From: Lepiota brunneoincarnata
Lineage: Eukaryota; Basidiomycota; Agaricomycetes; Agaricales; Agaricaceae
DNA length: 64,000 nt
Direction of reading: 5' to 3'
Assembly (NCBI GenBank): GCA_023014365.1
Contig: JAEBUN010000038.1
Location: 333,481 to 397,480, forward strand
Program-made: the position numbers and the translations under genes
Notes under the pieces: generated by a model
Database searches by the model: none
The model's input: only the letters and a program-made list of their open reading frames with translations
Told to the model about the DNA's origin: nothing
In this document: piece by piece, positions 18,457 through 30,504 of the stretch
How positions within the stretch are numbered: position 1 is the stretch's first letter
Layout of the letters: each line of letters starts with the position of its first letter

Positions 18457-20062
18457 CAGTGACCCACAAAACCGTTCCAATGTTTTGTACTTTTGACTTA
18501 AAGTAGTAATAGCTCAGTAAATAAAATAGCCATATTTGTGAATATATTTATAAACATAGCCAAATATGTCATATCTGACTCTGCAAAGTTGCGTCATGTA
18601 ATACTTCCAAATTAGGCAATTATGAATTTTGTAATCATTTTAAGTCATTGGAACAGTTTTGTCAATGACATATTATACTAGGCTATCCTATTATTTCTAG
18701 TACTTAGAGTAGCCCCCCCTGGCTTTGAGTACAGCTGCTACTCTTCTAGGCATACTTTCAATTAACTTCTGACACTCAGAAGCTGGAATAGCATCCCACT
18801 CCTTTTCTACCCTCTGCCACAACTCCTCCATACCCTTGGGAGGAGATTCATACTCTCCCAACTTTCTCTTCACATATTCCCATAAGTGTTCAATGGGATT
18901 GAGGTCAGGTGACTGTGCTGGCCAGGTTCGGAGCCTAAAATGATTTTTTTGAAACCATTCTTTGGCCAGTGTACTCTTGTGTTTGGGGTCATTATCTTGC
19001 TGAAAGATAATATCTCAGGGTTTAAGCTTGTACCACCGGAGACTCTTCTTCAAATCTTCCTCCAAAATTTGCACAAACAACTCTGCATCCATCCTTCCAT
19101 CAATCCTCACTGCATAGCCTGGGCCATCCCACAGCATACAGCCCCAAACCATCACTGATCCTCCTCCATACTTCAGAGTTCCCTTGACCAATCTTTCACT
19201 AAGCCCCTCTCCCTTCTTTTTCCATCCCCACTTCCTCCCATCTGACCCCAAACGATTAATTTTGGTCTCATCAGACCATACAACCAGCTTCCAGTCCTCC
19301 ATAGTCCAATGCTGGTGTGTCAGAGCAAAATCCAGCCTAGCCCTCCTATACTTGTCAGAGAGTAAAGGCTTTTTTTGCTTGACTACAGCCTTCATTCCTG
19401 CCTGTTTGAGATGCCTTGCTATAGTCTGTGAAGAGACTGATGTCCCAATGATGGGAGCAAGAGATTTGGCTATATCTACAGCAGTTTCAGCCTTGCCAGC
19501 AGAGATAAGATGGATAGCATGCCGAATATTAGTGGTAGAGAGTTTTGAAGGATGTCCTCCAAGTGATTTAGTAAGGCTGGAACAATTTTTAGAGGCTAGC
19601 CTGGATATGGTACTGCGCCCAACACCAGTAATTGCCTCAATTTTAGTATAGGAATGATGAGAATTTAGCAAAGAGAGGATGGTTTGCTTTAGAGTAGAAG
19701 ATAATGGCTTCATGGTAGGTAGGGGGGTTGAGAATGATGGGACATGGCTGTCAGCACATCTATTTATATGTCAAAGACACGTGGTCACATGATCTTGTTG
19801 ATTGACAATCAATGGAGTCATGTGATTGCTTGGATTAGTATTAAAAATTACTATTGACAAAACCGTTCCAATGACTTAAAATGATTACAAAATTCATAAT
19901 TGCCTCATTTAGAAGTATTACATAACGCGACTTTGCAGGGTCAGATATGACATATTTGGCTATGTTTATAAATATATTCACAAATTTAGCTATTTTATTT
20001 ACTGAGCTATTACTACTTTAAGTCAAAAGTACAAAACATTGGAACGGTTTTGTGGGTCACTG
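18457..20062 (-). mobile_element. Tc1/mariner element B, nearly intact
   Basis: The 1,606-bp element starts CAGTGACCCACAAAACCG and ends with its inverse, flanked by TA (18455-18456 and 20063-20064). Inverted repeats are about 210 bp (18457-18666 and 19853-20062). As in element A, the outer site (ACAAAACCGTTCCAATG) recurs inverted at the inner end. It is inserted in the reverse-transcriptase relic: FSLNSM lies just right of it and DNMICLGDQLLH just left. Confidence 0.93.
18697..19713 (-). pseudogene. Tc1-type DDE transposase with a single in-frame stop
   Basis: The 339-codon frame begins MKPLSSTLKQTILSLLNSHH and ends RGGYSKY. It has a paired helix-turn-helix DNA-binding region (residues about 1-110) and a DDE core: VVWSDETK, DNDPKH, PDLNPIEHLWEYVK (DD34E spacing). 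The only defect seen is a TGA at 19015-19017 between WYKLKP and DIIFQQ, which one transition would make from CGA. Length and motifs are otherwise complete, about 338 aa as usual for Tc1 transposases. It is the youngest-looking DNA transposon here. A mutated copy like this can still be mobilised by a related active transposase. Confidence 0.88.
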
Positions 20063-22060
20063 TAAAGTAAAGAATGAGCATGTGGAGTTGTCATAGAATT
20101 TAGGGAGAACTACCCAAATGACTGATGCATCACCAATCAATATTCCCTAGGTAGTTCCTTGGGAACAGTGAAGATGGGCATACAGTATATACCAGGCAAG
20201 AGCAGTCCCTTAAAACCAGCTGAGAAATGATTTTTTGCCAGCTCCTTGTCCTTCTGCTCTCAAATAAATTTCCTCCTCTCAGGTTCCTTCACAATATGCT
20301 GGGCAGCATCATTGGTTACTGGGTATCCCTTGAGACTCAGATTAGCCCAATGCCAGAATCCCTGTTCCAGTCCATTGCAAATTGATTCAACAAAATCATC
20401 ATTAGGGTGAGAGATGAGGAAATAGCATACTGTAACACACCAACTTTGATGGGTGTGATAATCTGGAATAGATCAGCATGAGAAGTCACTGTTTGTTTAA
20501 CTAGATAGTCATCTGCAATCTTTGGTGCAGTGGGAAACACTTCCACCTCCTCTGACCACTCCACTACACCAGGCACCAGCAGGCCCTCCACATTCCACCT
20601 GTTGTAATGAAGATATTAGGATGAGGAACCCCACTGATTCAACTAGGACATTGGGACCATCTATATTCCTGAGATTTGCACCTACTGCATTGGTGTTTGA
20701 GTCTGCAATCCAAGGAACAGCAGCCATTTTTTGTATTGAAATGGTAGTACACTACTGTGCCTTTCTTATTCAGCTGATAGTTGGTATGGAATTCAGTTCC
20801 TCCTGGGAAGAGAATTGACTCCCAGTATGTTTTATGGATGTCTTTGTTGAGCAGTGAGTTGTTTTCACCTCCTCCAACAGCACCTTAGATGGCTTCATCA
20901 AAAAGGAGGACATAGCCATGTTCTCTGATGTTTCTCCTCCTGAATTTGGCAGAGATGTACAATGTATGTATATTGGTTAAGTTCTCCCCAATAGTTGGGG
21001 AAAACATAGCTCATCACTTCAGCAGTGGCTCACCAAGCTTGTTGCCACTTGCCTGATGTTTTGATCCTCTTCAAGATGGTGTCCTGAGATATGGTGAACT
21101 TGTGCTCTCTGATTCACCCAACTTCCTCTTGCACTGGCTAGACAATGAATTGTTCTTTGAATACTTTGTGGAGATTAACTGCTTTTCCTTGCAGGATGTT
21201 GCTCCATTCTGTGTCAGAGAAATTGTAGGGTGCTTCAGGCCCTGATTGAGCCCAACATTTAATAGAGTACACATCTTGGCTAATGTAGGCTAGCATACAC
21301 CTGGTTTTACACATGCTTTCAGTGAGTCCATCACTTCCTTATGGGCCTTCTCTGAACCATAAGAAGACATCTTCCCAAACCTTTTTACTTCACTGGGTGC
21401 CCTGGGGTACCTTTTCCAAGATGTCCCAAGATCCTTCAAAACCAGTGAGATCATGGACAAGTTCCTTCCATCCTTGTTCCTCTCCAAATTCATCATCCTT
21501 GGAATCACTTTCCCCAGAGGTAGATCCCCCTCATGAGCCAGAGGTCCTAACCCCAGATGTTTGGCTAAGGATGGTTTGGGGCACCTTTTACCCTGTCTGA
21601 GACAAGATGGTGTTGAGTTCATTTGTGAGTTGATCTTTGTAGCCATTGCTGACATTGAGACCCCTGATTTATTGATTCTCCTCATACTGGCCTCAAGCAA
21701 AGCTAATCTGTCTTCTAGCAAGATCAAGTGTGAGTTTGAGAAGTTGGGGATGCTTGGATCATATCTCAGCCCCCTTCTCCTTTCCACTTCCTAATGTCCT
21801 CTTCTTTCCCTCTGCAATACATCAGAGCTCACCAAGGTGAAATTCCCTGTCCCATTGATTCAATGAAGAAGTAGCTGGGTTGAGGTTGGAGGACTTGGCA
21901 GTCTTGGAGACATTGGGGGGTGTATTCAGTTGATGAGAGGGATTCCCCTCTCTGAGTTGACCATGTCTTGGTTGGTCAACAGCAAATCCAGCATACCCTT
22001 CACTCATGAATAAACAAGGACCATGAAGCTTGTTCTGGATGAAGTTGGGCACAAGGTTGG

Positions 22061-22930
22061 ATACTAAGGCAATGAGTAGAGAAAAAACACCAGCTTCAAA
22101 CAGCAGTTATGAAGGTGGTAGTTAGTTAGACAAGGAAAATGCAGGAGTCTGTCTCATAGTAGCCACTACAGAGAAACTAACTCCTTTCCTTGTATGTGTT
22201 CACCTGCAGGGCATTTTCAGCTACCAGTGATCTACAACTGGGGCCCTTCTTGTTTGTCATCATTGACCTGGCATAAACAAATCTTTAAGCTCAATTAATG
22301 TATTATATCTATTGTTGGGAAGGAAACAATAAACCAATCTTATTTTGGTCATGACAGCAGACCCTAAACCTTCAAAGTTTGTCTGTGCCACATACAGAAC
22401 CTTTTATTGTTGCAGGCCCTGTTCTAAAATATGTGATGGGTACTGAGTATACAAACAAAACAGATTCTTATAATTATTCTTTTGTACCTCTTGTTCATAG
22501 GACCAAATGTGGCAGGTCTCAGGTGAATAGTATCCATAAGTGGCTTCATGTTTGGCACATCCTCAGTGGTTTATCCCCATACATCCCTGAAGATGTGAGT
22601 ACTATATTCTTTCCCTTGCAACATATTATTCACATAATGCCTCTATAAAGGTATACTGAGAGGCACTCTTATTACACATTGTAAGATTGCATAAATTGGA
22701 GGTATCATATATTTAAGCTACATAGTTATTTCTGGCCTCTATTGGTTGAAGTGCTTAGTAGGTAAGAGTCATGGGAAAGAGGGGTATATGCTTAAACCCG
22801 GATGCAAGCAGTAGGAAAACAGAACCAATAGTGATATATAAACAAAAGACAAATTCGCGAAAGGTAACAGGGCAGATAAACGGCAATACGAGGGGAGCGT
22901 ATAACCATCCACAAAGACAAAACCCACATG
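22061..22930. other. Transition zone, no gene recognised
   Basis: AT-rich, CpG-poor sequence with only short ORFs of no recognised content up to about 22,790. From there composition becomes CpG-rich and the 3' end of the Cyc8-like gene follows. It is probably decayed repeat DNA plus the gene's 3' flank. Confidence 0.5.
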
Positions 22931-25900
22931 TTACATTTCTTTCTTTTCCGACGACGGAGACGGTGATTGCTTCACAAGGGGCGGCGACTTCGGGTTCGAC
23001 GCTGATGAGTGTACAACATCGGATAGCTTTCCGCTGCGCGACGGTGGAGAGGCCGAACGGCTCTCATCCACTTGCATTCTGTCATCTCGCTCCGCGCCGA
23101 CTCCAGGAGAAGGCACAGTCGAAGGCGGGGTTAATGTGGCAATGGGAGGAAGCGGAAGTGCTGAAGAGGTAGTGCCATGGCCAGCTCCTATAGGTCGTGG
23201 ATGAGGAGGTAGGACAGCAGGTAACGGAGGGCTCGGTGGATATGTATCATGGGTCTGTCGCGAGTCGGGCGAACGAGAGGTGTTTGGTTGTGTTCTAAAT
23301 GGGATAGGCGATGGTCGTGAAGAAGGGATAGGGGTTCGGCGCCCATTCGGTGACGAAGCCCGGCGCTTCAAGACATCAATCCGAGTTCGCTTGTTATCTG
23401 ATTCTTCCGGCCCCGGGCTCAGTGCTCGTTTGAGGGGAGCAGTTTGCATTGGAGGTGAAGCATGGCTACGTGTCGAGGAAACGGAGCCACGGTGAGATGC
23501 AGGCGGACGCGGGGAGGGGTCACTATGTCGGCTACCAACAGATACAGTAGGGGAATGACCAGGTCCTTCCGTATGCTGTGACGCTTCAGGTGCACCTCCG
23601 CGATATCCTCCAGCCAGGTCCATCAATGCATCCGCGACACCCTCGTCATAGTCCTCATCGACAATGCGCGAGGGTGGACGAGGTGTCGCACTGGTCGGTG
23701 AAGGTTGAACTGATCGCAAGGACCCATTTGAACCCACGGGCTCGGGGGAGTTCGGCTCTTTGGAAGGATAGGGCATACCCTTGAAGCGTTCAGTGGGGTG
23801 TATCTTCGGAGTTTCCAGGCCGGGCTGATCGTCCTTCCTCTTGTTTGCGCTGCGAGCCTTGCGTTTCTCACGATCCCTCTTGCTGACGTGGTCTTGTGGG
23901 AGAGGAGTGGGAGGATGGGTTGGAGGAGGTTGAGAAGCGAGGGTTTCAGTCTCTTTGTCGCGGGGTCTCCGTCGTCCCTTGGAGTCAACTGCGGACATAC
24001 GAGGACTCTCAGAGCCACGAGAGCTGGAGGAAACGTGAGGGAGGGGATTTCTGGCTTGGGTGCGAGCTCCCTCTGGCGATCCTGCGTAAGGCCGGTCACT
24101 GCGTTGATCGGGCTCGAAGTCACGAGCGTCCCGTCCATCATACCTTGGGTCATAGCGGCGGCTCGCGGATGAAGATGGTTCATGATGTACAAGGGGTGGC
24201 GAACCAGGGCGCGGGTGTGAAGGCGCCGGGTTAGGATGCTTGGAATCCCAGTAGCGGGTCGGCTGTGACCGGGGAGATGGTTCGGGGGGAGTGTGTGGGC
24301 GAGCGGTACTGGTAACGGGGGAACGAGGGGGGTAGAAGGGCCCTGGCTGTGAAGGATGGTCGCCATGCCGGGGACGGCGCTCAGATTGGCGCTCTTGGTC
24401 CCAATCACGATGTTCGGAAGGACGTCTGTTGTCCCATAAATCCCTGTCTCCCGGGCGATTAGATTCGTGAGGGGGAGGCTGGTAGTTTCTGGGGGACCGA
24501 TGGAGTGGGAGACCAGCACTGGGTTGAGCGGGACCCACCGGTTGACGCGGGGGATAGTTCTGGAAACCGGGAGGGGAAGAACGACGAGTAGGGTGAGCGG
24601 GTGAAGTTGAAGTTGAACGAGAGGGGGGACGTTGGTTTCGATTGAAATAAATATCTGGATGGTGATGGCCGTGGGTACTACCTCGAAGTTCTTCTGCAGG
24701 GGGCTGAGGAATGGGGTGTTGCAGGAGTAGAGTCGGGCCTCCCGACGGGACGCGATTGGCCTCACGAGGGTGGGGATAGTCGCGGTGACTGGGAGGACGA
24801 TCTACGTCCATTGGTGCCAACGGAGTTTGCGAAGGTGGGTGTCGACTCTCGTCGAGTACGACAGGTGGTGGTGGGCCACCTCGGAAGGGTCCAGGGGGAG
24901 GTGTTACACGACCATTACCAACCTGGGACGGAGGTGGGAGAGAGATCTCGTTTGGGCCGCGAGAGTCCGTATTGAACACAGGACGCTGTGAGCTTGATTG
25001 CAACATGGGCGGTGGTCCCGACAGTCCTGGAGGAGGCACGACAGCGCTGGCATATGCAGTTGGGTGTACATCTTGTGGACCAGGCGCAGCTGGGAGCTGG
25101 CCACCATTTGCCTGAGCATTTTTGAGAAGCTGGAGACGCTGCGTGATGGCGGGGTTGCTGGGATCAAGCTCAGCAGCGCGAGCATAAGCATCAATGGCAT
25201 CAGTGATCTGATTATTGCAGCTTTCGTACAGGCTTCCAAGGTCAAACCAGACTTCTGAGATGTATGGGTTGATGCGGATGGCTCGTGAGTATGCGTCAAG
25301 TGCGTCTCGGAACTGGTTAATCTGAAAATAAAGTACGCCAATCGAACACCAGAATGTTGGGTTACGGCCATCACGATAGACAGCCTGTTGATATGCCTCA
25401 TAAGCCTTGTTGTATTTTTGACCTGCCATGTAGGCACGACCAAGAAGATACCAGCTCTGTGCGTCAGAAGGATCTGTCCAGCAGTGAGAAAGTCAGGAGA
25501 GGTATGCTATGTGAAGGCAACTACTACTCACCGGCTTCGAGGCTTTTGGTCAGGTATTGAATTGCAAGCTCCTGGTTCTGGAAGCTCGAACCGTCTTGAT
25601 GGTACAGCCACCCAAGCTGTTGCAGGACCTTTGCGTGATTCGGATTATCGGCAACAACACGTTCGTATGCATCCTTGGCTCGAGCATGCTGTGATGATGG
25701 CGTTAAAATAAATAAAGAACATGAGCTACAACAAACTCACGTCTTTTTGCTGCTCATATACATGCCCGATTTGGAACCAAATGTCGGCATGGGCAAGGGG
25801 ACTAGGGGGGTTGCGAAGGATGCGATCGAAGCAAGCGAGGGATTCTTCGTATTTGCCCTGCTGTTTATAAATGATGCCGAGACGGAAAAGGATTTCATTG

Positions 25901-26967
25901 GCCTTGTCAAAGTCTTCGTTGTGGAAATCAGCGAAACCAAACAGAATAAGGTAAAAGTATAACTTTACTTTTGTCCATGCGAAGGACGGACGAAAAAGCC
26001 TCCTCGGCGTGGTCGAGAGAGCCGTATCGATCATAGAGAATGCCAATTCCGTACCATAGCTTCGGGTCCTCCTAAGGTGGCTTGTGAGTTAACAGGTAGC
26101 ACGGGATAAGTCAGAAGGTGAAAATGTACCTTTGGGTTTGGGAGAAGGTAGAGCGCTTGTTGATAAGCGGAATAGGCTTTCTGCAGGTCATCTTGCATGA
26201 GGTAGCAATGACCTTTGAGGAAAGGGATTAGAGGGCTAGACCACTGATTAGATCGGGCAAGGGGATTACCAAGTGCACTCCACACTTCGCCGTTGTCTTC
26301 CTGGAGAGAGAGAACACGCTGGAAGTAATCGACCGCCTGGAAATAGAGATTATTACGTCATTCGAGATCTTATCGGGGATAAAAAGGGAATCCGCGGAGA
26401 CCCGGAAGATGCTCGGCAAGCGACATTGAAGAGGAGCTTGAAGTATCACAGGAAGAAACACCGACCTTGGGATAGTTTTCCTTGATCCGAGCAATACCTG
26501 CCACCTGTGTGAGGCCAGACAGGGACATCGGATTATGCCGCAGAGCATGTTCGTAAGCGGAAAGCGCATGCTCTAGGTCACCCATTTGCTCGGCAACACG
26601 TCCTGATGAGAACCTCAGCTTCCGGGCGGCAAACATATCGGAAACGCAAATGCTAACCAATCAGAAGCCACGTCTGTTCATTTGCAACTGCGAGCTTATG
26701 AACAAGGGTAGGAGTGGCGGCGGGTACACCGTTGGGTGCCACGTTTGCGGCAACGGCGGGAGAGATGACATTGGGATGGACAGCACCGTTCGGAATTGTG
26801 GCAGGAGTGGAAGGTATAGGTGCAGCGCCATTGAGATGAGGGGGCTGCTGCGCATGGGGGTGTGGGTGAGAGATGATGTTGTGGGGATGAGGGTGAACAG
26901 ATGGAGGGGGAGGATCATGCATGCGGACGTCGCGGTCGGGTTGTCTTGGTGGATGCCGATGAGCCAT
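22931..26967 (-). CDS. Cyc8/Ssn6-like general transcriptional corepressor (TPR protein)
   Basis: Eight coding exons run from the ATG at 26967 (MAHRHPPRQPD) to a stop at 22931. Boundaries read include exon 1 26658-26967, exon 2 26466-26602 and last exon 22931-25473. Introns are 50-130 bp. About ten tetratricopeptide repeats follow a His/Pro-rich N-terminus (for example GDLEHALSAYEHALRHNP, YNKAYEAYQQAVYRDGRNP). The order and spacing match yeast Cyc8/Ssn6 and human UTX/UTY-type TPR arrays. The long C-terminus, about 750 residues, is Pro/Ser/Arg-rich and disordered. The protein should act in the nucleus with Tup1, bridging DNA-bound repressors to chromatin. An upstream in-frame ATG at 27144 exists, but the added residues look like translated leader. 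Confidence 0.88.
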
Positions 26968-27063
26968 TGGGGGGCCGACGTAGGGAACGTCGAGGAGGGG
27001 CTGAGGTGGGAAAGAGGATGGGAGAGAAGGGGGGCGAAGAGTTGTTGTTGAAGGCGGCGTCTT

Positions 27064-27074
27064 GATATATATAA
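27064..27074 (-). promoter_or_regulatory. TATA-like sequence upstream of the Cyc8-like gene
   Basis: TATATATA lies about 100 bp upstream of the chosen start (26967) on the minus strand. Its placement supports 26967 rather than 27144 as start codon, because the latter would lie upstream of the TATA sequence. Confidence 0.4.
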
Positions 27075-27144
27075 TGGACAGAATCAGGGCCCAGGAAATG
27101 GCGATCAAGGTGGGGAGATGGGATCTGGCGTTTGGAGATGACAT

Positions 27145-29939
27145 CCCTAGCTTTCCACTTTTGGACTGGAAGGGTGATCAGGGTTGGTATGCATCCAGAT
27201 ATCCACCTGTGATACATACGCACAAACTTGCCGAGAGGCTGTTCTTGACACCCTGTGCTTCTGCTTCTCCGCGTGCCCTGCCTTTGCTGTTTTGGGCCTG
27301 TTGCCGCGTTCTAATCCGCTTACCCTGTCTATCACCCATCGAGATCTTCTCGCGTGCGTTGCGAATTCATAATTGCAACCCATAAGATTGCCTCCTCGAG
27401 TCTAATCAGCATGCAGCGAGCTACTTGCGAACTACGACACGGATCGCGCACAGAACCTGATGTGCAGTGTTACTCCCCCGCTATTAGCTATCAGTAGCTC
27501 TCTGGTCGCGCGGTTCTGTCTCAACAACCAATCTGGCAAAAACACACAATGTTGACGGGTTTTTAAAGTTGGTTGGTCTAATATCGCAGCGCAGATTGCC
27601 GATTCCGTCTATATTGGGGGACAGAATGACACGCATGACATGGTCTCTTCGGCCTGACCGCTCCCCGATCCACGATCTCGGATGTCGTCTGCCTTCTCTC
27701 CGATTCTGGGGAAGAGATGTAGATGCATCTTGCCCGACTCCATTATGTCAGCATCCAGGTCAATCTTGATGTTCTCAGGCACATCGTGATCGAGTCGGGA
27801 TTACCTAAGCAACCCACTTCGCCTTCCCAACTCGGAACCACTTACATCAAATCGAGATGACAATACGCACACCTCCATATCCAGCTTAACTGCCTGTGAC
27901 GGCACCGTTATTATCATCAATTCATTCTCCTTACGGTTGCCAAGCATGCCTCCCCCAGCCTAATCCCCTCTTGTCCTCCTTTCCGTCTGCCCCGGTCGAT
28001 TCTAAATCTTCTTCCTTACTCTTCGCCATGCACCCACCCTCATAGTTCGCTTTTTCCCATAGGAATCTCTTCTCTTGCATTCCTATCGGATTTTCACAAT
28101 CGTTCCACCGGGAATCAGGAGGATATGGCAACCGCAAGGGTTGGATCTCTCATGGGCAATTGAGGGGTTACCAGATATTGATAATGTGTACTGACTCCCC
28201 AATGTTAGTTTGGTCTCCATCACTCCATGTTGTTACACGTATTCCAGAAGACAGCTCCATTCTCCACCGCTGTATTGCCCAGAGAGCGCCTCGGGCAATC
28301 ATACCAACAATGCCCTTCGTACCTGAGGTAACTGGCATACAGCATTTTTAAAATGTAAGTGTTCCAACAGGGTCGAACGCCCTCAATGCTTCTGTGTCTC
28401 CCTCCCTGATTCATCATTGATGGCCAGGTTCCCTGTGCGCCGCAGATATGTAACTTGTCATAATAATGCTGATAACATCCTATAAAGATTGCAATCGGGG
28501 GCACATCAACTTAGCCTTTTCTCCTCGTGCTGGTCTATATTTACACACTAGTACACCAATTCGGAGACTACCAAGTCACGTCGCTCTCCCGTAAGCAGGT
28601 CGAGACCAGGTTAACCTTTGTAACGATAATTGGTCACTAAGGGCCCCCTCCGTTGAAACATCCCGTCCGTCCGGACCGAGACTGTAATATACCGCCCAGC
28701 TGTCAACCCTTGAAGACGCGAGCCTTATCCCACCATGATGTGGCTGGGCTTGAGAACACCTTGCCAAAATGAGCACTTTCCACCAAGTCTATTCTCCCGT
28801 ATCGGCACCCTCGTTTGACGCGAATCCGGAATGTATACCAACACACATCCTCCATGCACACCTAGGTGTTTCATACATGAACACAAAGCCCAACCGCTAA
28901 GGGTACAAACATATTCAACAAACCCACCTCCCTTTCCTGGAATGCTTCCATTCGCAAGCGCGGTGATACGCTCAACGACTGCCGGTCTTCCTCCAACATG
29001 ATGCCACTCTCGGAAATAGCTGCGGTCACTGCCACATGTTTCATAATGGGGATCGTGGCGTCTCCATCACCAAAAACAAACTTCCCCTGCCATTGGGCCT
29101 TAAGGAGGGAACAACACATCACGATCAGTGATTATGAAATCACACCCCCCCACCCCTCGCTGTTATTGTGCATAAAGAGGATGGATCTTAATTCCCGAAT
29201 ACAGGGGTCCTTCTCGAAACCCACACAAAACAAAGTGAACATTTCGGAAGCGTGGGTTGGTTATAAAGAAAAGAAAAGAGGCCGTTTTACGCAACTGAAT
29301 CGGGAAGCGGTGGGGTTGCTTCGGAGATCGCGCCGGAATGACGACCCCCATCCCCCAGCAACAACATCAATATCGAATTACCTGTCTCGAGTGCCGGACA
29401 CCATATCATTTCGTGATGATGGTGTAAGATTGCTGTCAGGCTGCGCACAAGCGGCTGCAGCCACCACCAAAAGGGACCCAGATCGCGGAATGACCAACGC
29501 AAACGTATGGGAACAATCGGGGTCTTGGGCCATTTTAGGAATTCCATTGGAAACGGGGAGGAGCTCCTGACAGCAGGAAGGGTTTTTCCAACCTAGCATA
29601 AGAAGCACGCGTCCGGCACTGCATCCCTTGCCCTTGGCTCGATCCCATGCCGCAACATGCCATAGCTGTGACAGATTCCCAGAGTCAACTATACACCCCC
29701 TTATTCCATTATGGGCTACGGCAGATGGATGATCCCCGGAGATTACGACGGGAACATTGTGTTAACTCCTAGCAACTCCCGAAGATTATCTTTGAATCCC
29801 CGTTCATCGCCGCTCGAATTCCTGCCACTCAATCACATCCTCGGCTTCGCGTCCGATCCAAGTTCCACAACATTCTACGCCCGCTTGCCACTACAGACGA
29901 CGATAACCCCCCCCCCCCCCCCCTCCCCGTCACACAGCG
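27145..29939. other. Intergenic region, no gene recognised
   Basis: About 2.8 kb between the Cyc8-like gene and the SERF gene. Short ORFs on both strands show no recognisable domain. A run of 17 C with flanking C-rich sequence lies near 29910-29930, just ahead of the SERF start. It may contain the 5' leaders and regulatory regions of both genes. Confidence 0.5.
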
Positions 29940-30504
29940 ATGACCAGTGAGTCCCGTCCCCCTGTGTGAACAATTGTGAACACGATCGACCAATCCACTC
30001 ATATCGTGCCTTCCCTCCTTCCATGGATCATTAGGAGGGAACCAAAGAGAGAACGATCGTCTTCGTGCACAGAAAAAGGCGACGACCAAAAAGCCGAAAG
30101 TGAGTGCCTCAAACTTGGCGAAACGTAAGGAGCAGTAAGTTGCCGCCGCCTCACCTAGACCTTCTAGGTCCAAGCCTATTCCTCGCTTTTAACTCATATA
30201 ACTTATTAGGGACGCAGAGATCTTGAGAGCAAAACAGAAAGTATATGTTGTCCTGGAGATTATCTTATTGCGTGATTGCTGATGGGCTTTGTTTGCTGAT
30301 ACCTCCCATCAGAAAGCGGAAGAATCGAAAGCTGGGGCTCCGAAGGCTGGGCCGAAGACTGAGGGGTCAAAAGCTGGACCGAGTACTGAGGCGCTGTCGA
30401 AAGCCGAGTCGAATGTTGGAGAGTCAGAAGCTAAGCCAAGAGCTGAGGTGCTACCAGAGGTGCCGACGTTGGCCGAGGAGGTTCCTGTGGAAAGTGGAAA
30501 TTAG
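29940..30504 (+). CDS. SERF/4F5-family small basic protein with Ala/Glu/Lys tail
   Basis: Four exons, 29940-29946, 30035-30134, 30210-30240 and 30313-30504, join in frame to 109 aa. The first coding exon is only ATGACCA. Splicing creates MTRGNQRERDRLRAQKK, the hallmark N-terminus of the 4F5/SERF family. Then come ASNLAKRKEQDAEILRAKQK and a tail of repeated KAG, AEE, SKAG and EPxE motifs. SERF proteins are small, disordered and highly charged. They modify protein aggregation and bind nucleic acid, with orthologues of about 60-70 aa; the extra tail is unusual. All introns are GT-AG. Confidence 0.85.

Larger units (their letters stand above)
17600..22060 (-). mobile_element. Decayed reverse transcriptase element, DIRS-like by resemblance
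   Basis: The minus strand reads as remnants of a retroelement common in Agaricomycetes. A gag-like part (about 20,600-22,060) has pieces such as GKWQQAW, YVFPNYWGELNQY and LVPGVVEWS. A pre-RT segment has GFWHWANLSLKGYP and LLLPGIYCMPIFTVPKEL. RT pieces are WKSDISEVYQLCPVHPYW, VDHCVAFGGHCSGD, WVDDCYEWEF and GWANWALNVFPFLC. It is full of stops, is CpG-poor, and contains Tc1 element B. Attribution to DIRS or other tyrosine-recombinase elements rests on resemblance of the RT only; no recombinase gene was seen. Confidence 0.55.

Noticed and set aside
28998..29570. 190-codon ORF
   Set aside because: No family resemblance, no upstream promoter, and composition like the surrounding intergenic DNA.
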